This document shows, in pieces, positions 59,034 through 64,000 of a stretch of 64,000 nucleotides of DNA. Numbering within the stretch: the stretch's first letter is position 1; every line of letters begins with the position of its first letter. The position numbers and the translations under genes are program-made. The stretch is from positions 2,002,453 to 2,066,452 of the forward strand of contig NC_015577.1 of assembly GCF_000214355.1 (NCBI RefSeq), read 5' to 3'. The DNA comes from Leadbettera azotonutricia ZAS-9. GTDB lineage: Bacteria; Spirochaetota; Spirochaetia; Treponematales; Breznakiellaceae. The notes under the pieces were generated by a model. It searched no databases, had not been told where the DNA came from, and worked only from the letters and a program-made list of their open reading frames with translations.

Positions 59034-60209
59034 TTATTGATCTATTTCATCAAAAGCGTCAATCAAAAAACGGTCAAGAAAAAGGAGGCCCCCGCTGTTG
59101 AGAGCCATGCTGCCCTGCCGCAAAAACCCCCTGGCATTCCACTTTTCCAGTGTATGGGGGATGGCTTCTTCCAGGGTTTTTCCAAATCGTTTTTTAAATA
59201 ACGGCTGGTCAACACCCTTAACATACCTGAACCCCATAAGGAGGCTCTCTTTCATCAGAGTTAGGCTGTCGAGACTCTCTTCTATTACCTCCGGCGGTTC
59301 CGAAGAGGTTTCGCGTTTCAGCCAGGCATCCGCATCAGCCTTGACCGTATAGCGCCGGGCTGTCCCCTCATCGTCAAAGATCGTGCCCGAAGCTCCGGGC
59401 CCAAGGCCGAGCCAGTTTTCCATGCGCCAGTACCGTATGTTATGCAGGGATTCTTTGCCGGGCAATGAAAAATTGGAAACTTCGTATTGACGGAAACAAG
59501 CCTGCTCAAGGAAATCCCTGCCCTTTATCCAAAGGCTGTCCGCTTCGTCAGGGGGCGGCAGCCCTATGTCTTCGCCCTGGGCAACAATATCAAACAGGGC
59601 GGAGCCTTCCTCGACAGTCAAACTGTAAAGGGAAACATGGCCGGGATTGAAGGATAAAAGCCTTTCAATATCATCAAGCAAAATCTTCTCGTTTTGAAAG
59701 GGAAGCCCCGCAATAAGATCCGCAGAAAAACTGCGGGGGTAAATTTCAGAAACCAATTCCAAACATCCGGTAAGAAGCCCCGCCTCCCCCACTCTGTGCA
59801 CAGCCTTCCTGCTTTTTTCGGAGAAACTCTGCACCCCCAGACTTACCCGTGTAACCCCGCCGTCACGGCAGGCTTCGAGGAAGTCCCGGCCGGCCGATTC
59901 AGGATTGGCCTCGACGGTAATTTCCAGGGGGGAATCCCGGCGGCTTTCTCCCGGCCAATACCCGGACAATCCATCCAAAAGCCGCTTAATGCCTTCGGCG
60001 CCAAGAACCGAAGGCGTCCCGCCTCCGATATAAACTGTAGGAATACAATCAACACGAAAACTGCGGAACAGCAACGCTGCGTCTTCAAGAAGCCTTTCAA
60101 TAAAAAGATTAAGCCGCTTGTCCTGCCTTAAAACCGGCGCCGAATAGAAATCACAATAGTCGCAGCATCCCGCGCAAAAAGGGACATGCACATAAAGCGA
60201 AGCCTCCAC
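59034..60209 (-). CDS. hemW: HemW-type radical SAM protein
   Basis: A 391-residue radical SAM protein of the coproporphyrinogen-oxidase-like HemW group, now regarded mainly as a heme chaperone. The cluster motif PFCAGCCDYCDF (CxxxCxxC) is at residues ~10-21; IPTVYIGGGTPSVLG and ITVEANPESAG follow, with RVSLGVQSFSEKSRKAVHRV as in the family. The C-terminal domain has NIRYWRMENWLGLGPGASGT. No haem-synthesis genes are nearby. It lies 3 bases after the signal-peptidase-like gene and ends the operon. Confidence 0.92.
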   Translation of the reverse strand: MEASLYVHVPFCAGCCDYCDFYSAPVLRQDKRLNLFIERLLEDAALLFRSFRVDCIPTVYIGGGTPSVLGAEGIKRLLDGLSGYWPGESRRDSPLEITVEANPESAGRDFLEACRDGGVTRVSLGVQSFSEKSRKAVHRVGEAGLLTGCLELVSEIYPRSFSADLIAGLPFQNEKILLDDIERLLSFNPGHVSLYSLTVEEGSALFDIVAQGEDIGLPPPDEADSLWIKGRDFLEQACFRQYEVSNFSLPGKESLHNIRYWRMENWLGLGPGASGTIFDDEGTARRYTVKADADAWLKRETSSEPPEVIEESLDSLTLMKESLLMGFRYVKGVDQPLFKKRFGKTLEEAIPHTLEKWNARGFLRQGSMALNSGGLLFLDRFLIDAFDEIDQ

Positions 60210-60212
60210 GCT

Positions 60213-60935
60213 CTAGGGCTGCCCCAGCTTTGTAAACGGCCAATACCTGAAAAGCACTTTTCCTGCTATATGCTTAACCGGAACAGGCCCCCAGGTACGG
60301 GAATCGTTAGTATTGCTGCGATCGTCGGAGAGGACAAAACATTCGTCACTGCCCAGGACCACCCTTTCCATATTGCCCGAGAAAGGAAGGGTGTTATCCC
60401 AGAGGGCAGGAACCTGGGGTATATCAATTTCATAAGGGGTATCCCAAAGCTCGAATTCCGTAAAACTGTAGGCATCCCCTTTTGGCTTTACCCTGATTAC
60501 AAAATTGGTCATGGTAATTTCGTCCCCCGGAAGGCCGATGACCCGTTTGAGATAAACCTGTTCCCCCTGCCTTTCAAGGCTGAAGCGCTGGGCTGTAAAA
60601 AAACGGAGCACTCCGTCAAGGGCAAGGGAGAAAAATCCCCTCTTGTTCCCCAGGGACGTATCCACCAGCACTACATTGCCCCGCTTAAAGGGAAGCTTTT
60701 CCATATCCGGTCCGGGGATAAAGGAATAAATTTTATAGGATGAAAAAATGAAACGGTCCCCCGCATGGAGGCCGGGCTCCATGGTTCCATTTTCGAGGAC
60801 CCTCATGGAAAAAACCAGGGAAGTGAGGGAAGTGTACACAGCAAAAAAAACAAATACCCAGAGGAGTATCCAGCGTATGCGGTGGCGCTGGTTTTTTTGC
60901 TCTGCGAAGGAATACCCGCGCTTTTTACCGAACAT
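60213..60935 (-). CDS. Signal peptidase I-like protein with Ser to Thr at the active site
   Basis: A 240-residue membrane protein with one N-terminal helix (WILLWVFVFFAVYTSLTSLV) and the S26 fold. The usual S-M-x-P motif reads NGTMEPGLHAGD: threonine 51 stands where the catalytic serine should be. The general base is kept in YLKRVIGLPGDE (lysine 130), and box E reads LSDDRSNTNDSRTWGPV. It may still cleave with threonine, or act as a non-cleaving partner of the adjacent LepB. It lies between lepB (3 bases) and hemW (3 bases). Confidence 0.88.
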   Translation of the reverse strand: MFGKKRGYSFAEQKNQRHRIRWILLWVFVFFAVYTSLTSLVFSMRVLENGTMEPGLHAGDRFIFSSYKIYSFIPGPDMEKLPFKRGNVVLVDTSLGNKRGFFSLALDGVLRFFTAQRFSLERQGEQVYLKRVIGLPGDEITMTNFVIRVKPKGDAYSFTEFELWDTPYEIDIPQVPALWDNTLPFSGNMERVVLGSDECFVLSDDRSNTNDSRTWGPVPVKHIAGKVLFRYWPFTKLGQP

Positions 60936-60938
60936 TGT

Positions 60939-61934
60939 TCACCTGATTGGGCCAATGCGCCCGAGCTGGGGCCAGGAGTAATAGATAACAGAACCCTTGC
61001 CCAGTATCTTTGAAGTCTTCACCGGGCCAAAATAACGGCCGTCCCTGGAATTGTCCCGGTTGTCCCCCAGGGGGAGTATGCGCGATTCGGGCACATACCA
61101 GCCAAGGGTGTGCCTGGCGAGCCTTGACCGGTAGCGGCTGTCCTGGGGATTGGCAGCCCGCAGCACTTCAAGCCATGCCTTCTCATGGGCAATATAATCG
61201 GGGTACCGTATGTTGTTCACCGGAGCAGCTTCGGCATTCAATGATCCGGGGACAGGAAGGCCAAGGTTGTTGTAGGCTGAAATCTTGCCCGCGGCCTCCA
61301 GGGCAGGATAGGCGCTTTCGTCCATGAGGCGGCTGATTTTGTGCACCATGCCCCGCTGATCATGAAAATCATTTTCGTCTGCCCAGCGATCTTCCCCGGC
61401 AAAGCGTATGCGCAAATTCCCCTTGTCCTGAACGAACCAATCGCCGCCCGTGCCTACAGCCCGCTTGATGAGGAAGTGGGCCTTGGGTTCCCCAGACTCG
61501 TCCTTGTCGATATCCACAAACGAAAGGGTGAGCATATAGATGATGCGCTGGGCCACGTCAAAGACAGTACCCCTGGAAATATACGAAGGGTTTTCAAAAA
61601 TAATAATATCGTTGCGTTTAGGCTTCACCGGGCTTGGCAGCTTGCCCAGGCCGGGAAGAATTTCGGGGCCGTAGATTATCTTGTTGACAAAGATCCTGTC
61701 CCCAATAAGGAGGGTGTCTATCATCGACCCCGAAGGGATCTGATATGCCTGAAAGAGATATTGATTGATGAGCAGCACCACGCCTGCTGCCCATAAAAAG
61801 GCCTCGAGCCAATCAAGAACAAAGTTCTTGGCCTTCTGCTTTTCCTTTTTGATGCGTTTTTCCCTGCGCCGGGCAGTAAGAAAAACCTCGGTCGCCCTTT
61901 GAAGGCGGTCAAAAAAATCAATTTCCCTGATCAT
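60939..61934 (-). CDS. lepB: Signal peptidase I
   Basis: A 331-residue leader peptidase that removes signal peptides at the outer face of the inner membrane. One anchor (FLWAAGVVLLINQYLFQAY) precedes the catalytic serine in IPSGSMIDTLLIGDR (serine 70). The lysine is in FLIKRAVGTGGDW (about 157), and box E is LGDNRDNSRDGRYFGPV. A basic N-terminal region of ~40 residues is rich in K/R. The inserted stretch between lysine and box E (about 60 residues) makes it longer than many bacterial forms. A perfect TATAAT lies only 2 bases before the ATG, so the true start or promoter is unclear. Confidence 0.95.
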   Translation of the reverse strand: MIREIDFFDRLQRATEVFLTARRREKRIKKEKQKAKNFVLDWLEAFLWAAGVVLLINQYLFQAYQIPSGSMIDTLLIGDRIFVNKIIYGPEILPGLGKLPSPVKPKRNDIIIFENPSYISRGTVFDVAQRIIYMLTLSFVDIDKDESGEPKAHFLIKRAVGTGGDWFVQDKGNLRIRFAGEDRWADENDFHDQRGMVHKISRLMDESAYPALEAAGKISAYNNLGLPVPGSLNAEAAPVNNIRYPDYIAHEKAWLEVLRAANPQDSRYRSRLARHTLGWYVPESRILPLGDNRDNSRDGRYFGPVKTSKILGKGSVIYYSWPQLGRIGPIR

Positions 61935-61965
61935 CTATTATAGAAAATACCATGAACAGCCATCG

Positions 61966-61994
61966 TTGACAAGATCCAGCCCCTCTCCTATAAT
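61966..61994 (+). promoter_or_regulatory. Consensus promoter of the PEGA/SUMF1 gene, leaderless type
   Basis: TTGACA (61966-61971), exactly 17 bases and TATAAT (61989-61994) are a perfect sigma70 promoter. The ATG at 62002 begins 7 bases after the -10 box, so the first transcribed base would be at or next to the A of the start codon. There is no Shine-Dalgarno sequence. It drives the SUMF1-like gene and smpB. Confidence 0.7.
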
Positions 61995-62001
61995 TCTAGC
62001 C

Positions 62002-63489
62002 ATGCCTTCCAAAAAGCCCGTCTCAGAGGAAATTGATACAACTTTACATGAAGAAGACAAAGTTCATTTAAAACCTTTCCTGGGCATGCGCCCCGGCATT
62101 TATTTGGCGGGAATTTACAGCGTGCTTATCGTCCTGATCCTCTATTTTGCCCTCCTCTATCCGGGGATTTCAAAACCCGGCAGCGTGCTGGTTGTTGATT
62201 CAGAGCCTTTCGGCGCAGCCATAAGGGTGGACGGTGTTTACATGGCCGCTGCCCCCTGCAGCGTGTTTGTCCCCAGGGGCATTCACCGCGTCGAAGCGGT
62301 GCTTCCCGGTTTTGAGCCTTACCGCGTCGAGCTTGAAATAAAATCTCGCGCCTTTGCCTCCCTTTTTGCGCCTTTGAAGCTTCCCTTTAGGGCAGAGCTT
62401 AAGCCCCTTGACCCTGCTGCCGCTTTTGTCAACGAGGCTGCTGATTTTGCGGCTTGGACTTTTGCGGGCGAGCCTACAGCATCCTATCAAATTCCTTTGA
62501 GCCTTTCGGAGGGTGCATACCGCCTAGGCCCTTCAGCTTCCAACGGGGCGGTCTTTGACGCAATGGATAAGACCCTCAGGGCATCCGCCAGGTTCGCCGT
62601 AACCCGCGCAAGTCTCAGGGATTTGGCGAGGGCCAAATTCCTTTTGGACAATCAGGGCCTCTCCCCTTCGCCATTGAGCCTTGTTTCTTCCGCCCAGGAT
62701 ATCCTTGCTTTCCTCGGGGCGAACCCCGGCTCTGCCGCATGGCTGGCCGACACGCTCCAGGATAATGCAAGCTCGGAAATCGCAGAATCATCCTGGTACA
62801 TGGGGGAAGTCGATTATGCTTCGACCCTGGGCAACCCAGGCGGGGCTGCAACCAGCAACGGGCCTGCTGTCCTGGGCCTCAACTTCAAGGAAATCTCCGG
62901 CGGCGAATTTGTCCAGCCCGGCGCCTTTCCCCATAAGGCAAAAGTCGAAAATTTCTACCTGGCCGAAACTGAAATCACCGCCCCGGTCTGGGATCTTTTT
63001 CTGAATGAAAACCCAAAGTGGCGGCAGGAAAATACCGCAGAATTGATGAAACAGGGCCTTGTAAACTCCGATTACCTCAAAGTGGCGGAGTTTCAGGATC
63101 TGAACCGCAATCCTCCTGCGGCCGGCATTCCCGGGATCTCCTGGCACGCTGCCAGGGCATTCTGCCAATGGCTCACTGCCAAACTTCCCCCCGCCTATTC
63201 AAAATGGGAAGCCAGGCTCCCCACGGAGGCTGAATGGGAGTATGCTGCCGGGGCCGGGATTGGCATGCAGGGGGCTTATTGGGAATGGTGCGAGGATTCC
63301 TACGCACCCCTGGATTTTTTCCCCGACCCTGCATCAATTTCCAATAATTTGTCGCCTGAGAAATCGGTAAAGGGCGGCGCCTGGATTAGCCCCTCAGGCT
63401 CCGTGGCTACCGAAACCCGGGGTTCCCTGCCCCCTTATTCCTGCTCCGCATTTGTCTCATTCAGGCCGGCACTGGGGGCAAAACCATGA
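62002..63489 (+). CDS. Membrane-anchored PEGA plus SUMF1/FGE-like protein
   Basis: A 495-residue protein. The N-terminus is cytoplasmic, then a helix (GIYLAGIYSVLIVLILYFAL) and an outside part. A PEGA domain (about residues 58-115) reads GSVLVVDSEPFGAAIRVDGV and VPRGIHRVEAVLPGFEPYRV. The last ~200 residues have the formylglycine-generating-enzyme fold: GGEFVQPGAFPHKAKVENFY, LAETEITAPVWDLFL, GISWHAARAFCQWLTAKLP, LPTEAEWEYAAGAGIGM and YWEWCEDSY, ending CSAFVSFRPALG. The copper/cysteine pair of true sulfatase-activating enzymes is not clear, so it is probably a binding or scaffold variant. smpB starts inside its stop codon. Confidence 0.85.
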   Translation: MPSKKPVSEEIDTTLHEEDKVHLKPFLGMRPGIYLAGIYSVLIVLILYFALLYPGISKPGSVLVVDSEPFGAAIRVDGVYMAAAPCSVFVPRGIHRVEAVLPGFEPYRVELEIKSRAFASLFAPLKLPFRAELKPLDPAAAFVNEAADFAAWTFAGEPTASYQIPLSLSEGAYRLGPSASNGAVFDAMDKTLRASARFAVTRASLRDLARAKFLLDNQGLSPSPLSLVSSAQDILAFLGANPGSAAWLADTLQDNASSEIAESSWYMGEVDYASTLGNPGGAATSNGPAVLGLNFKEISGGEFVQPGAFPHKAKVENFYLAETEITAPVWDLFLNENPKWRQENTAELMKQGLVNSDYLKVAEFQDLNRNPPAAGIPGISWHAARAFCQWLTAKLPPAYSKWEARLPTEAEWEYAAGAGIGMQGAYWEWCEDSYAPLDFFPDPASISNNLSPEKSVKGGAWISPSGSVATETRGSLPPYSCSAFVSFRPALGAKP

Positions 63490-63944
63490 GCGAGGGGATC
63501 AAGATCATTGCCACAAACCGCAGGGCAAGGCACGACTACAGCGTGGACGATACCTATGAATGCGGCATAGAACTCGAGGGGACAGAGGTCAAATCCTTTA
63601 GGGACGGGAAAATCTCCTTCCCCGACGCTTGGGCCGAGGTACTGGACGGGCAGGTCTGGCTCAGATCCCTCAGGGTGGCTGAAAACCCCTTTTCCTCCAT
63701 ATTCAACCATGATCCTGACAGGAAGAAGCGGCTCCTCCTCCATAAAGACGAGATAAAGCGGCTGGCCCGCAAAACCGAGGAAAAGGGCTATACACTTATA
63801 CCCCTTTCGTTCTATTTTAAGAAAAGCCGGGTCAAAGTTGAACTGGGCCTCTGCAAGGGCAAAAAGATGTTCGACAAAAGAGCCGATATTCGGGACAGGG
63901 ATGTTGAGCGGGATTTAGCCAGGGAATTCAGGAGACACCACTAG
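63486..63944 (+). CDS. smpB: tmRNA-binding protein SmpB
   Basis: A 152-residue SmpB, partner of tmRNA in rescuing stalled ribosomes. It starts IKIIATNRRARHDYSVDDTY, has ECGIELEGTEVKSFRDGKIS, and ends with the basic tail DIRDRDVERDLAREFRRHH typical of the family. The start ATG overlaps the stop of the SUMF1-like gene (ATGA), so it relies on upstream translation. No tmRNA gene is seen in the remaining 56 bases, which only show a weak hairpin with a T-run near 63970. Confidence 0.96.
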   Translation: MSEGIKIIATNRRARHDYSVDDTYECGIELEGTEVKSFRDGKISFPDAWAEVLDGQVWLRSLRVAENPFSSIFNHDPDRKKRLLLHKDEIKRLARKTEEKGYTLIPLSFYFKKSRVKVELGLCKGKKMFDKRADIRDRDVERDLAREFRRHH

Positions 63945-64000
63945 CTGATTTGCACCAACCCGCCAATAGCATTGTTTTTTTAAGAGAATGGGGATAGTAT

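Noticed and set aside
61932-61942. TATAAT two bases before the lepB ATG as another leaderless promoter
   Set aside because: The predicted transcription start would fall inside or after the start codon and no in-frame start follows closely; no -35 match at 16-18 bases.
63945-64000. tmRNA or tRNA gene after smpB
   Set aside because: The 56 bases show no acceptor-stem or TPsiC features, only a weak hairpin with a T-run.

Overview
The window reads as chromosome of a spirochaete, most likely a Treponema of the termite-gut group. This is inferred from the style of the proteins (CHASE2 cyclases, Rpn-type PD-(D/E)XK elements, small lipoproteins, an NHL/TPR secreted protein); no rRNA or tRNA gene is present to prove it. 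GC content looks moderate, a little above 50%. Gene packing is dense, with many 1-8 base overlaps. No rRNA, tRNA or CRISPR array was seen.

Layout. 1-5719 is one leftward operon, transcribed ruvA-ruvB-queA-ykgJ-like-MBL-orf56-mltG-dnaG. 5720-8195 is an AT-rich island (ferredoxin-type protein, frameshifted Crp/Fnr regulator, UlaG-like hydrolase) that separates ruvAB from yebC-ruvC (8196-9453). 9591-16795 holds a small zinc-ribbon protein, a NeuB-type synthase, a spirochaetal unknown, hisS, an aminotransferase, an AraM-type glycerol-1-phosphate dehydrogenase and a small barrel protein. 16825-22006 is a divergent pair: arsR-thrA leftwards and cysteine desulfurase-thiI rightwards. 22019-27221 holds a hemerythrin and a leftward operon galK-like-surE-TPR-NHL/VWA. 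27408-33416 holds two CHASE2 adenylate/guanylate cyclases around a flavodoxin-like protein and a chagasin-like inhibitor.

33467-41978 is the most striking unit. It starts with a BirA-type operator and runs birA-bioY-bioM-bioN-TonB-dependent receptor-lipoprotein-exbB-exbD-exbD-tonB, almost without gaps. Read together it looks like a complete biotin-controlled import route across both membranes. It meets a leftward NitT/TauT-type ABC importer, followed by an aldo/keto reductase-MFS-TetR operon, pyruvate phosphate dikinase with a histone-like lysine-rich tail, and an HrpA-type helicase. 53483-58253 is an accessory stretch: decayed and intact Rpn elements, a lipoprotein, a broken repeat protein, and a two-component system divergent from a membrane protein. 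The window ends with lepB-lepB-like-hemW leftwards and a PEGA/SUMF1 protein-smpB rightwards.

A signal seen across the whole window is that about ten transcription units carry a sigma70-type -10 box ending only 5-7 bases before the start codon, with no Shine-Dalgarno sequence. Examples are ruvA, arsR, the cysteine desulfurase, birA, an ABC binding protein, hrpA, an Rpn element, a histidine kinase, a membrane protein and the SUMF1 protein. Other genes have normal GGAGG-type sites at 5-9 bases. This predicts widespread leaderless transcripts alongside ordinary ones.
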